From the NCBI GenBank assembly GCA_018340375.1, contig JAFFJZ010000009.1, forward strand, positions 21,716,501 to 21,780,500: a DNA stretch of 64,000 bases, given 5' to 3'. Below are positions 10,913 through 21,776 of this stretch, piece by piece; the stretch's first letter is position 1; each line of letters opens with the position of its first letter. The notes under the pieces are model-generated. The model had not been told where the DNA came from. It worked only from the letters and a program-made list of their open reading frames with translations, and ran no database searches. The stretch is from Gonatopus flavifemur. Its lineage: Eukaryota; Arthropoda; Insecta; Hymenoptera; Dryinidae. Made by a program: the position numbers and the translations under genes.

Positions 10913-11334
10913 TCATTTGTTCTCTTCTGGTGTGAAGGTTATAGTTTTGATCTGTTCTAAAGTTAATTTAGCATATTTATAAACAAAATTTTCGCGAGTA
11001 GGGCATTTAAAATACTCTTGTTGTGTTTTGATGCATTCTTCACATCGCCGGGGTAGCTTTGGCCGAAGATGAACTGGTTCTTTGGATGGTGGTCTATTTT
11101 GGAGTGTGACTGTTGATTGGGTTGGAGCAATGTTCCTTGTGGTTTACAAGCTTCTTGATATTCCTTCAAAAATCCTTTATATTTTTCAGTCCGTTGGTTT
11201 ATCTTTTGTCTCGTCCTTTGCAAGGCCCTTTTGTTGAGGTTATTGCCGACAGTATGTATTGATTTCCGTTTGGTCGAAATATGTTGTTCATATGCCCGTA
11301 GGTCATATTCTATCTCCTGGATTGATCGAGTCAC
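10913..11334 (-). pseudogene. Cys-rich gene family, last exon (exon B), copy A
   Basis: A minus-strand exon follows an acceptor (TTTATTTTAG|TGACTCG). The first part is a basic coiled-coil-like helix (KINQRTEKYKGFLKEYQEA). A one-base frame change then leads to LRPKLPRRCEECIKTQQEYF, a CP, a YAKLT segment and a TGA at 10913-10915. The relative at 37027-37370 has the same order: KxNxRYxxLLKEY, then RPDLPKRCQECILTKREF, NCPICK, YAKLT. The RCxEC...CP(x)C pattern suggests zinc binding. The 371-bp open frame ending at 10963 uses the wrong frame after the break. I do not recognise the family. The frame break suggests decay, or that exon limits differ from mine. Confidence 0.55.
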
Positions 11335-11515
11335 TAAAATAAATCAGAGAAATCCACAATTGATTACACTCGGGGTTATTCAATCCATTCTTGCAAATGT
11401 AGAGTCGCGAAAATGAAAATGGAAAATTTAAAGGGATAGTGGGATGATACTCATATTATGTTTATGTTCGATCAAAAAGGAAGATCTTGAGCAATTGTTT
11501 GAGAATATTTTTTAT

Positions 11516-12116
11516 GATCACGATCGCGTGTATCGTGACCAAAATTGTAATGTCATTCACTGTTAACAATCACGAGTATTGTTAACAGTGAAGAAATATC
11601 CCGAGTATATTTCTGTACAAATGATCACGAGTATCATAAGAATTTTAAGATTTGATCACGAGTATCATATCTTGAATATGGGAGGTATATTGGTATATTC
11701 TGATAACGACCGCGAGTTTCGTTATCAGGGAAAGGAATGAAAATTTCGAAGGATTAAGACTAGATCGCGAGTATCTCGTCTTAAAACAAGGAAAATGTAT
11801 GGAATGTTCTGATAACGACCACGAGTTCCGTTATCAAGGAAAGGAATGAAAATTTCGAAGGATTAAGACTAGATCGCGAGTATCTCGTCTTAAAACAAGG
11901 AAAATCTATGGAATGTTCTAATAACGACCGCGAGTTTCGTTATCAGGGAAAGGAATAGAAATTTGAAAGGTTTAAGACTAGATCGCGAGTATTTAGTCTT
12001 GAAACAAGGAAAATCTATGGAATGTTCTGATAACGACCACGAGTTTCGTGATCAGGAAAAGAATAGAAATTTGAAAGGATTAGTAAGAAATAAAATCACG
12101 TGTATTTTATTCTTTT
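11516..12116. repeat. Array of 13 hairpins with a constant CRCGWGT loop, copy A
   Basis: Thirteen inverted repeats each enclose the same 7-nt core: CACGAGT, CGCGAGT, CCCGAGT or, at the two ends, CGCGTGT and CACGTGT. Stems differ. Examples: CACTGTTAACAAT/ATTGTTAACAGTG (11558-11590), AGAAATAT/ATATTTCT (11592-11614), ATGAT/ATCAT (11621-11637), AAGATTTGAT/ATCATATCTT (11647-11673). From 11701, two stem types (TGATAACGA/TCGTTATCA and AAGACTAGAT/ATCTCGTCTT) alternate at 54-55-nt spacing to about 12055. The last hairpin is AATAAAAT/ATTTTATT near 12096. The stem closes with AT...AT beside the loop in most units. On the minus strand the array follows a splice donor and precedes exon B. Function unknown. 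Confidence 0.85.
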
Positions 12117-12118
12117 GA

Positions 12119-12360
12119 ACTTACTTTTGTGGTTTCGATGAGAAACTTTCCAATTGAATATTGTTTCGAAATATATTTGAAATGAATTCGTCAAATACAA
12201 TGAACTTAAACTGTGATTGAAACGAACTTCGAGAAATTTGAATGAAGCTTTGAGACAATTTGAGAATTGAACTTGGTGAAAATAATGATGAATGTATAAT
12301 GAGCTTGAGAAAAAATTGAGAGTGTGTCAAAGGGCACGAGGTGCCTCCTTATATACTGTT
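12119..12360 (-). promoter_or_regulatory. Putative TATA promoter and first exon with splice donor, copy A
   Basis: On the minus strand a TATATAAGG box (12347-12355) is followed by a GGCAC-GAG-GTGCC hairpin, a likely start site near 12320, an open stretch rich in Ser/Phe/Ile codons without a good ATG, and a donor AAAA|GTAAGT (12119-12124). The hairpin array begins immediately after the donor. This looks like a transcription unit whose intron holds the array and whose next exon could be 11334-10913, but phases do not join cleanly, so the first exon may be non-coding. Confidence 0.4.
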
Positions 12361-13106
12361 CTGAGGGCTGCCCTCCAAGTGGGGGTCAGTTATTTAAGAA
12401 AGAAGGAAATATGTTTTCATCCTTTCTATGGCTCGACAGTTTTTTTCATATAGGTTTCCCTACGTATCAATGCTTCTTTATGTTTGCATAGCTTTTCCTC
12501 GTAGACTTGAGTTGGAAATAATGGATTTTCTTATAATAATTGTTCAGAATTACAATGATAATGATCTTATATAATATATTCGTTGGTTTTTCATAGTTTA
12601 AATAGATTCTCCTAAAGAGAAGCAACATAGAAATTGTTGAATTATAATTTCAATGTTTTTGAATAGTTTCTTGAACTTTGTTATATTCTAGTTATATATT
12701 TGTTATGAATGTTATATAAAAATATCATTGTGATATTCTATTGAGCAATATTCATCAAAAATGTGATCCAATACATTTGAATATTTCCAGAATTTGTTTA
12801 AATTTGTGGAGAATATGTTTTAAATATTGCTCAAGTTAGAAAAGACCATTTTCAATGTATTATATCTATCTATAGCTTCATTTTGAGAATGCTAGTCGAT
12901 ATTGGAAATGTAATCTGAACAATTTATATCAGATTTTATAATTCTATTGCATAGATTAATTCTTATCTAAAGTTTGAGAGTCGGGTCATATTGTTAAGGA
13001 AAATATATAGTTGATAATAACTAATACTTAAGAATCTGAATTTGGTTATAAATATTGCCCAATAATATTGCATATTTCATAATCAAAATTATTTCTAAAA
13101 GTATAC
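12361..13106. other. AT-rich sequence, nothing recognised
   Basis: Low-complexity AT-rich DNA between the putative promoter and exon A. No open frame, motif or repeat beyond short AT words. The same holds for copy B (about 19466-20211). Confidence 0.5.
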
Positions 13107-13270
13107 ATAGAGTTAGGAATGCATGGGTTAACGTCACATAGCGAGGTATCGAAACAGCACAGGCATTGTTCTGGTCTCGAGTTTATTATGAACGCTTTTC
13201 CGTAGCGCACAGGAGTTTCCTTCGAATCTGTCACCCAAATGTATACAGAATTTGTATATATTCCGACGTA
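13107..13270 (-). pseudogene. Cys-rich gene family, upstream exon (exon A), copy A
   Basis: A minus-strand segment from a possible acceptor (CTGAAAG|TAC) to a donor (TCTAT|GTATAC). It reads YIWVTDSKETP, a YGK motif, then RPEQCLCCFDT and ends PNSMY. The plus-strand relative at 36820-36991 has HTWVTDLEKT, DGK, then RPEQCLCCLTT and a matching end. Conservation of WVTD, GK and RPEQCLCC between otherwise diverged loci argues for a real protein. A one-base difference before the donor puts the two loci in different phases, so at least one is a pseudogene. In this locus 1.77 kb, including the hairpin array, separates exon A from exon B; in the relative the gap is about 35 bp. Confidence 0.55.
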
Positions 13271-13369
13271 CTTTCAGAAACAATTCAAAGGCGTAGAGGA
13301 AAGAATATTCTTATATCTTGAAATGTTGCATTTTTCATTGGATATTGATTGAAAATTAAAATCATATAA

Positions 13370-13405
13370 TATATATATATATATTTATATATATAAATGT
13401 ATATA
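13370..13405. repeat. AT microsatellite at the element edge
   Basis: Alternating ATATAT with a TTTATATATATAAA core lies directly before GTGGGGGATTCTCTGTCAATTC, which is also where the inverted copy near 24765-24797 ends. It probably marks one end of the transposase element. Confidence 0.5.
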
Positions 13406-13974
13406 TGTGGGGGATTCTCTGTCAATTCAGCCACCCCCCTGCACATTTTAATTTTCGAAATAAAAAATGTTTTATGGGCTTAAAATTTTCGGTGAAGTGT
13501 CTACTTTTTCATGCCGTATGGTACTTTTGATATTCATTTGCGTTCTCTCAAAATGGCGGCTCGAACGAAAGAAGAGCATAAAAAAATCAAAGATATGTGG
13601 AAAATAATGTGTAAAATGTAGTAGTTGGGGGATTTGATCGAGGAAAACGATACTGATGGTTTCCACAGATCGACGATCATGAACCAGGATTCATATTTTC
13701 CGAAATTCAAGATGGCGGAACCAATATGGAGGTCGAAGGACCGAAAATACATTCAATCTCAACAAAACTCGGAAGGTCAACATTTTGGTACTCCTGATTA
13801 CGAATCTGAAGTCAGTTTTTCATAATTCAAAATGACGGATGAATTTGGAAAAATTGGTAATATGAATCTTTTGAGCTACTCATCATGATTTTGTATAGTT
13901 GGTTGCCGTCGGCATTAGCATTACCCAATGTGCAGCACGAGGAGGTTGCGCGATCGGACTTGGCACATCATGGT

Positions 13975-13990
13975 GGTCCTGAAAAGGACC
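13975..13990 (-). promoter_or_regulatory. Histone-type 3' stem-loop, copy A
   Basis: On the minus strand: GGTCCT-TTTC-AGGACC followed by ACCA, the metazoan histone mRNA 3' stem-loop pattern (6-bp stem, TTTC loop, ACC(C)A flank). It lies 103 nt after the stop codon of the truncated transposase (14094-14096). Confidence 0.65.
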
Positions 13991-14040
13991 GATTGTCATT
14001 GATACGGTGGGGATTTGCATACGTACGTACATGTGTTTGA

Positions 14041-14064
14041 GTGTGTGTGTGTGTGTGTGTGTGT
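14041..14064. repeat. (TG)n microsatellite
   Basis: About 12 TG units in the 3' region of the truncated transposase copy; the same run is at about 21148-21171, and as (CA)n at about 24058-24080. Confidence 0.9.
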
Positions 14065-14093
14065 GCCAGAGTTGGTGCTTTTGTGTATGGGAA

Positions 14094-14669
14094 TTATTTT
14101 TTTCTGTATGAGCACCATATCGTTCCACCTTTCGCATTGGAGTACCTTTTGATAAGCACCTTTTCATCAGATCCAACTATGAATCCATGATTCTTAAGAA
14201 TTTCCGGCACTGGTTCAGCGGTTTCAAATCGTTTATTTAGTTTTCTCCGCATTTGATCGTGATGAGTGTTATCAGAGTAAAAAATTCTTATGGTTTTGAA
14301 ATGGTTTTTTGCCCAATTGTAAAGCACTCGAGGCGTGAGAATTGCATCCTCTGGCTTAGCGATGAGACTTGCCTTATATGCGTCCCTTTTAAATGTCGCC
14401 CCAATGCCATCGTACGCACTCCGACCATGAGCGGTGGCGCTGTAATGCCATTCTGCTTCAACATTGAAATCTCCTTCATGATGAATCAAATTGGCAATTT
14501 GAAACCTATTCTCAAAATGCTGCTTCACCCCGTCGGTCATGTATATTGTTTTTTTGAGATTTTTTATATCTTTCTTGATCTCAGGAAGTAACAATGTTTG
14601 TACAGCATAGACAGCAGCGGTATCGTGCTCCAAACTTTCTGATAAGAAAACATAACTCTGGTTTGACAC
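14094..14669 (-). pseudogene. Unassigned DDE-type transposase, C-terminal part, copy A
   Basis: 191 codons, about 95% identical to residues 450-639 of the fuller copy at 22110-24029. It keeps the IYMTDGVKQHF motif (probable second catalytic Asp) and the AEWHYSATAHGRSAYDG motif (probable Glu/His region). Homology to the fuller copy starts at CCAGAGTTATG; upstream lies unrelated sequence (14670-14966), so the first two thirds are deleted and replaced. Not functional alone. Confidence 0.75.
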
Positions 14670-14966
14670 ATGTATAGTTCATTGATGCTCTTTTTTCCGC
14701 AAAATGACCAATCATTGTTTCATCAATAATAAATGTGCTTTTTAATATATGTGTCAAACTTCATAGCGAACTAGCAACCTTCATCCGCTTGAATGTATGC
14801 TTTCGTGAATTCGTCCACAATAGCAAAATCCATATCTAATTCTCGAGTGAATAAGTAACGAACGTGAAAAATTCTCAGAACAACGCGTCAATATTGCAAA
14901 GAAAAACACGAATTGTCCGACCTCTCACATTTCGCGACTATTTCTTCACCGGAGGAATTTTCTCAT
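14670..14966. other. Sequence fused upstream of the truncated transposase
   Basis: On the minus strand this could be a leader: a tiny frame MDFAIVDEFTK... runs from 14833 to a TAG at 14771-14773 and its penultimate codons could form a donor (GAAG|GTTGC). No family recognised. It also forms the last part of each 7-kb copy; in copy B (21777-22074) it directly precedes the fuller transposase gene in head-to-head orientation. Confidence 0.35.
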
Positions 14967-16267
14967 GAACCGTAAAACTACGACGGGTTTTTATGGGAAA
15001 AAGGGTTTGCAGTATCAGCTAGCAACCTTTATTTAGGGGTGAGAAATGAATTTTCCCAAAAATAGGAGTTGTTTTTCTAATCCATTGAGCCCCATCGCTA
15101 AACCAGACGGGATATGGGAAAGTTTGCGTATGAATCCATGGGATGCTGAGGGGTGTACAAATTTTCAGTAAGAAGATTTGAAAAACAATTGTTTATGAAA
15201 AAATTATTTCAACAAATTACAGAAACAAGTATTCCACGTAGAAACTGATACCGCCATTCGATTGTCTGGGAGAAATGGTCCTGAGAACATGTATATAACA
15301 TTGTCATATTGTACCCTGAGTTCGTTTGAGGGAAATAATAAACAATTGTTAGACATGGATTACATCCGTTCCACTCCATCGCCAAACCAGTTGGGATGTA
15401 AAACAGTTCGGATATGGATTCATGTGATGCCGGAGAGTGCCCAAGTTTGCAATGAGGAAACCTTGACAAACAATTGTTTATAAAAAAATTATCTAAACAA
15501 AATACAGAAAGAATCATTCCAAGTAAAAATTGATACCGCCATTCGATTCTACGGAGAAAATCGTCCTGAAAACATGCATAACATTATCATATTGAACCCT
15601 GTGTTTGTTTAGGAAGAATAATAAACAATTGTTAGATACGGATTACACCCGTTCCAGCCCATCGCCAAACCACCAGGGATATGAAAGAGTTTACATATGG
15701 ATTCATGGGATGCTGAGGAGTGTACAGATTTGCAATAAGGAAACCTGGAGAAAAAATTGTTTATAAAAAAATTATTTGAACAAATTACAGAAAAAATTAT
15801 TCTAAGTAACAACTGATAACGCCATTCGATTTCTCAGAACAATTTTTCCCGTAGAATCGAATAGCGGTATCAGTTTTTACGTGGAATAATTCTTGCTGTG
15901 ATTTGTTTGAATGATTTTTTTATAAACACTCCTTTTCAAGGTTGTCTTATTGCAAATTTGTACACCCCTCAGCATCCCATGAAAGGAGGGGTAGATCACC
16001 ACCAAAGGTGGATCTCTTACGAGTATTTTGAGCTCAAGTTCATCGTGATATCTTCGAAATTGTGCTTGGCAGCGAATGTTGTCCAAAAAGTCCGAAATGC
16101 CACATAGTAGGTCGTTTTTCAAACTGGCAGTAAAATCGGAATATGAAACTCGATTGAGCGACCTCTAAATATGAAGCTAGAGACCTCAGGTTTGAGGAAG
16201 TTCAGTTTGGGGTCGGAATAAAGAGTTGAAGCCCCTTTAATCAAGGACAAATTTCTTTTTGACACAC

Positions 16268-16301
<34 letters not shown>

Positions 16302-18018
16302 GAATTTAAATAATCATCTTGTTGAAATAATTTCAGAATTAGGAATATTTTTCATTGAACTCCAATCGTTGAGTCGATACGCTTGTTTGTGTTCTACGGA
16401 AGTTCCGTTACTTTCGTAGTTCGCACCACTACGTTCGGTTTTCGCAACCTGTGCATAGTGGCTTGGCTTGGGGAAGCGACGCCTATGTAGAGTCGAGATA
16501 TGGCTGCGTCCACACAATATCAATTTCTATACATATACATACATTCATTTTTTTATGTATTGAAATAGGAAGATAGGTGATTTTTTCAATTTGTATATTG
16601 AAGAAATCATGTATCTTTTTATGTATGTATAATATGAGAGTGTTCAATGTGTTATTCTAACACATTTTCGCTCTCAATACTGAATATTCATTCCCTTCTT
16701 TACAGATTTTTCCTTTTACAGGTTCGCTAGGGTGGATTTGGGGAGTATCGTCTCCAGCGCTAAGGTGTTTTCTCTGACGGAGAGGAGGAAGGCTCCAAAT
16801 TGGGGTTCTATAACTTCATCGATACTGAATATTGATTCCCTTTTCTGACAAATTTTACTTTTACAGGTTCGCTAGAAGGGATTGGAGGTGTATTGTCTCC
16901 AGCGCTGAAGTATTTTCTCGGACGGAGAGGAAGAAAGGTTCTAAGTTGAGACTCTACCACTTTGTCGAGTTTTTCAGGTAAGATATAGATACTTGAATTT
17001 ATGATTTGCTTCCATTTAATAGTAAGATAAGTGATTTTTCAATCTGTATATTGAAAAATCATGTATCCTTTCATATGTCTATGATATGAGAGTGTCCAAT
17101 GTGTAGTTTTAACACATTTTCACTCTCGATACTGGATATTTGTTCCTTTTTTGACAAATTTTACTTTTAGAGGTTCGCTGGAGTGGATTGAAAATGTATC
17201 GTCTCTAGCGCTAAGGTGTTTTCTGGGATGGAGAGGAAGAAAGAGGTATAATATACATGTACACATGTATTTAAAAGTTATTTATTTGCTTTTATTCATT
17301 ATTGTGATTCTAATTATTGTTTGTATTTTCCGGGATAATTGATGAAAAGGAACGTGTTCGAAGACTGAATACTCCTAACTTCCATCGAGGAATATAATTC
17401 TCCTAGGTATTGGGTCATCGTTGGAATATGAGTACCTCTTCAAGCTGTGGTGTTGGTTATCGACAAACAAGAGATAATCACCTTCTACGAGGACCTTGAA
17501 AAGGGAATACGCAGTTCCCTTTACTTCGTTGGAGGATACAGGTGATGGCATCACCTATTCAACTTGAAGAGTCGAAACCAATATTGTGAATTTAGTGTTT
17601 TGTGTAGTGGTGTATTGGTGAAAGTGTTTAAAGTGATTTGTCTCCTTCAATCATTCAGAGAATGGATACTTTTTCATTCCTGTAATGATTGATGTGGAAT
17701 TTTGTTGATTTTCGACTAGGTATTGGTCGATTGAGTAGATTCATCGGTTAGATAAGTCGATGAACCAGGTTGTGTATCGAGTGTTAATGTTTCCAGTGAT
17801 TTGAAGTGATAGTGAGTTTAAGTGTAGTGAAAAGTTAGTTTTCGTGGTTGAGTTTATATATATGTATATGTTTTTATATGTTTTGGGATTCATTCAAGGA
17901 GTCACACACGTAGGTTCGAATACAAATTGGAAATATGTAGACATATGTTATGATTTATTTTAAAGAGTTGAATTTACAAATTCTCGGGGCGATCCCCGAA
18001 AATCCTCATACAAATTAT

Positions 18019-18440
18019 TCATTTGTTCTCTTCTGGTGTGAAGGTTATAGTTTTGATCTGTTCTAAAGTTAATTTAGCATATTTATAAACAAAATTTTCG
18101 CGAGTAGGGCATTTAAAATACTCTTGTTGTGTTTTGATGCATTCTTCACATCGCCGGGGTAGCTTTGGCCGAAGATGAACTGGTTCTTTGGATGGTGGTC
18201 TATTTTGGAGTGTGACTGTTGATTGGGTTGGAGCAATGTTCCTTGTGGTTTACAAGCTTCTTGATATTCCTTCAAAAATCCTTTATATTTTTCAGTCCGT
18301 TGGTTTATCTTTTGTCTCGTCCTTTGCAAGGCCCTTTTGTTGAGGTTATTGCCGACAGTATGTATTGATTTCCGTTTGGTCGAAATATGTTGTTCATATG
18401 CCCGTAGGTCATATTCTATCTCCTGGATTGATCGAGTCAC
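18019..18440 (-). pseudogene. Cys-rich gene family, exon B, copy B
   Basis: Second copy of the exon at 10913-11334, identical in the translated parts, with the same frame break, the same acceptor upstream and the same RCEECI / YAKLT motifs. Because both copies share the break it predates the duplication. Confidence 0.55.
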
Positions 18441-18619
18441 TAAAATAAATCAGAGAAATCCACAATTGATTACACTCGGTTATTCAATCCATTCTTGCAA
18501 ATGTAGAGTCGCGAAAATGAAAATGGAAAATTTAAAGGGATAGTGGGATGATACTCATATTATGTTTATGTTCGATCAAAAAGGAAGATCTTGAGCAATT
18601 GTTTGAGAATATTTTTTAT

Positions 18620-19221
18620 GATCACGATCGCGTGTATCGTGACCAAAATTGTAATGTCATTCACTGTTAACAATCACGAGTATTGTTAACAGTGAAGAAA
18701 TATCCCGAGTATATTTCTGTACAAATGATCACGAGTATCATAAGAATTTTAAGATTTGATCACGAGTATCATATCTTGAATATGGGAGGTATATTGGTAT
18801 ATTCTGATAACGACCGCGAGTTTCGTTATCAGGGAAAGGAATGAAAATTTCGAAGGATTAAGACTAGATCGCGAGTATCTCGTCTTAAAACAAGGAAAAT
18901 GTATGGAATGTTCTGATAACGACCACGAGTTCCGTTATCAAGGAAAGGAATGAAAATTTCGAAGGATTAAGACTAGATCGCGAGTATCTCGTCTTAAAAC
19001 AAGGAAAATCTATGGAATGTTCTAATAACGACCGCGAGTTTCGTTATCAGGGAAAGGAATAGAAATTTGAAAGGTTTAAGACTAGATCGCGAGTATTTAG
19101 TCTTGAAACAAGGAAAATCTATGGAATGTTCTGATAACGACCACGAGTTTCGTGATCAGGGAAAAGAATAGAAATTTGAAAGGATTAGTAAGAAATAAAA
19201 TCACGTGTATTTTATTCTTTT
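18620..19221. repeat. Array of 13 hairpins with a constant CRCGWGT loop, copy B
   Basis: Same array as 11516-12116. The only difference I see is one extra G after the last TGATAACGA-type hairpin (GATCAGGGAAAA against GATCAGGAAAA), which is outside the stems. Confidence 0.85.
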
Positions 19222-19223
19222 GA

Positions 19224-19465
19224 ACTTACTTTTGTGGTTTCGATGAGAAACTTTCCAATTGAATATTGTTTCGAAATATATTTGAAATGAATTCGTCAAA
19301 TACAATGAACTTAAACTGTGATTGAAACGAACTTCGAGAAATTTGAATGAAGCTTTGAGACAATTTGAGAATTGAACTTGGTGAAAATAATGATGAATGT
19401 ATAATGAGCTTGAGAAAAAATTGAGAGTGTGTCAAAGGGCACGAGGTGCCTCCTTATATACTGTT
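19224..19465 (-). promoter_or_regulatory. Putative TATA promoter and first exon, copy B
   Basis: Second copy of 12119-12360, with the same TATATAAGG box and AAAA|GTAAGT donor. Confidence 0.4.
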
Positions 19466-20211
19466 CTGAGGGCTGCCCTCCAAGTGGGGGTCAGTTATTT
19501 AAGAAAGAAGGAAATATGTTTTCATCCTTTCTATGGCTCGACAGTTTTTTTCATATAGGTTTCCCTACGTATCAATGCTTCTTTATGTTTGCATAGCTTT
19601 TCCTCGTAGACTTGAGTTGGAAATAATGGATTTTCTTATAATAATTGTTCAGAATTACAATGATAATGATCTTATATAATATATTCGTTGGTTTTTCATA
19701 GTTTAAATAGATTCTCCTAAAGAGAAGCAACATAGAAATTGTTGAATTATAATTTCAATGTTTTTGAATAGTTTCTTGAACTTTGTTATATTCTAGTTAT
19801 ATATTTGTTATGAATGTTATATAAAAATATCATTGTGATATTCTATTGAGCAATATTCATCAAAAATGTGATCCAATACATTTGAATATTTCCAGAATTT
19901 GTTTAAATTTGTGGAGAATATGTTTTAAATATTGCTCAAGTTAGAAAAGACCATTTTCAATGTATTATATCTATCTATAGCTTCATTTTGAGAATGCTAG
20001 TCGATATTGGAAATGTAATCTGAACAATTTATATCAGATTTTATAATTCTATTGCATAGATTAATTCTTATCTAAAGTTTGAGAGTCGGGTCATATTGTT
20101 AAGGAAAATATATAGTTGATAATAACTAATACTTAAGAATCTGAATTTGGTTATAAATATTGCCCAATAATATTGCATATTTCATAATCAAAATTATTTC
20201 TAAAAGTATAC

Positions 20212-20375
20212 ATAGAGTTAGGAATGCATGGGTTAACGTCACATAGCGAGGTATCGAAACAGCACAGGCATTGTTCTGGTCTCGAGTTTATTATGAACGC
20301 TTTTCCGTAGCGCACAGGAGTTTCCTTCGAATCTGTCACCCAAATGTATACAGAATTTGTATATATTCCGACGTA
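20212..20375 (-). pseudogene. Cys-rich gene family, exon A, copy B
   Basis: Second copy of 13107-13270, with identical WVTD, YGK and RPEQCLCC motifs and the same GTATAC donor. Confidence 0.55.
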
Positions 20376-21081
20376 CTTTCAGAAACAATTCAAAGGCGTA
20401 GAGGAAAGAATATTCTTATATCTTGAAATGTTGCATTTTTCATTGGATATTGATTGAAAATTAAAATCATATAATATATATATATATATTTATATATATA
20501 AATGTATATATGTGGGGGATTCTCTGTCAATTCAGCCACCCCCCTGCACATTTTAATTTTCGAAATAAAAAATGTTTTATGGGCTTAAAATTTTCGGTGA
20601 AGTGTCTACTTTTTCATGCCGTATGGTACTTTTTGATATTCATTTGCGTTCTCTCAAAATGGCGGCTCGAACGAAAGAAGAGCATAAAAAAATCAAAGAT
20701 ATGTGGAAAATAATGTGTAAAATGTAGTAGTTGGGGGATTTGATCGAGGAAAACGATACTGATGGTTTCCACAGATCGACGATCATGAACCAGGATTCAT
20801 ATTTTCCGAAATTCAAGATGGCGGAACCAATATGGAGGTCGAAGGACCGAAAATACATTCAATCTCAACAAAACTCGGAAGGTCAACATTTTTGGTACTC
20901 CTGATTACGAATCTGAAGTCAGTTTTTCATAATTCAAAATGACGGATGAATTTGGAAAAATTGGTAATATGAATCTTTTGAGCTACTCATCATGATTTTG
21001 TATAGTTGGTTGCCGTCGGCATTAGCATTACCCAATGTGCAGCACGAGGAGGTTGCGCGATCGGACTTGGCACATCATGGT

Positions 21082-21097
21082 GGTCCTGAAAAGGACC
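21082..21097 (-). promoter_or_regulatory. Histone-type 3' stem-loop, copy B
   Basis: Same GGTCCT-TTTC-AGGACC-ACCA element as in copy A, 103 nt after the stop of the truncated transposase at 21201. Confidence 0.65.
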
Positions 21098-21200
21098 GAT
21101 TGTCATTGATACGGTGGGGATTTGCATACGTACGTACATGTGTTTGAGTGTGTGTGTGTGTGTGTGTGTGTGCCAGAGTTGGTGCTTTTGTGTATGGGAA

Positions 21201-21776
21201 TTATTTTTTTCTGTATGAGCACCATATCGTTCCACCTTTCGCATTGGAGTACCTTTTGATAAGCACCTTTTCATCAGATCCAACTATGAATCCATGATTC
21301 TTAAGAATTTCCGGCACTGGTTCAGCGGTTTCAAATCGTTTATTTAGTTTTCTCCGCATTTGATCGTGATGAGTGTTATCAGAGTAAAAAATTCTTATGG
21401 TTTTGAAATGGTTTTTTGCCCAATTGTAAAGCACTCGAGGCGTGAGAATTGCATCCTCTGGCTTAGCGATGAGACTTGCCTTATATGCGTCCCTTTTAAA
21501 TGTCGCCCCAATGCCATCGTACGCACTCCGACCATGAGCGGTGGCGCTGTAATGCCATTCTGCTTCAACATTGAAATCTCCTTCATGATGAATCAAATTG
21601 GCAATTTGAAACCTATTCTCAAAATGCTGCTTCACCCCGTCGGTCATGTATATTGTTTTTTTGAGATTTTTTATATCTTTCTTGATCTCAGGAAGTAACA
21701 ATGTTTGTACAGCATAGACAGCAGCGGTATCGTGCTCCAAACTTTCTGATAAGAAAACATAACTCTGGTTTGACAC
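21201..21776 (-). pseudogene. Unassigned DDE-type transposase, C-terminal part, copy B
   Basis: Identical in translation to the copy at 14094-14669. It faces away from the fuller gene at 22110, so the two homologous halves form inverted arms (about 20515-21770 and 23462-24797). Confidence 0.75.

Larger units (their letters stand above)
7903..14966 (+). repeat. 7.06-kb direct duplication, copy A
   Basis: The block begins at CAGTATCAGCTAGCAACC (7903) and ends at TTTTCTCAT (14966). It recurs at 15010-22074. The offset between copies runs 7107, 7109, 7108, 7107, 7106, 7104, 7105, 7106, 7107, 7108 along the block. Each step is explained by one homopolymer or TA-run length change (for example GGG to GG near 9670, 10399 and 10796; GGGG to GG near 11372). 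I noticed no substitutions. Either the duplication is very recent or it is an assembly artefact. Confidence 0.95.

Noticed and set aside
11516..12116. A CRISPR array
   Set aside because: There is no constant direct repeat with variable spacers; the constant part is only the 7-nt loop, and the flanking sequence is self-complementary. The genome is eukaryotic.
14253..14591. 112-codon frame antisense to the transposase fragment
   Set aside because: It is the mirror of conserved transposase coding sequence and recurs wherever that gene is copied.
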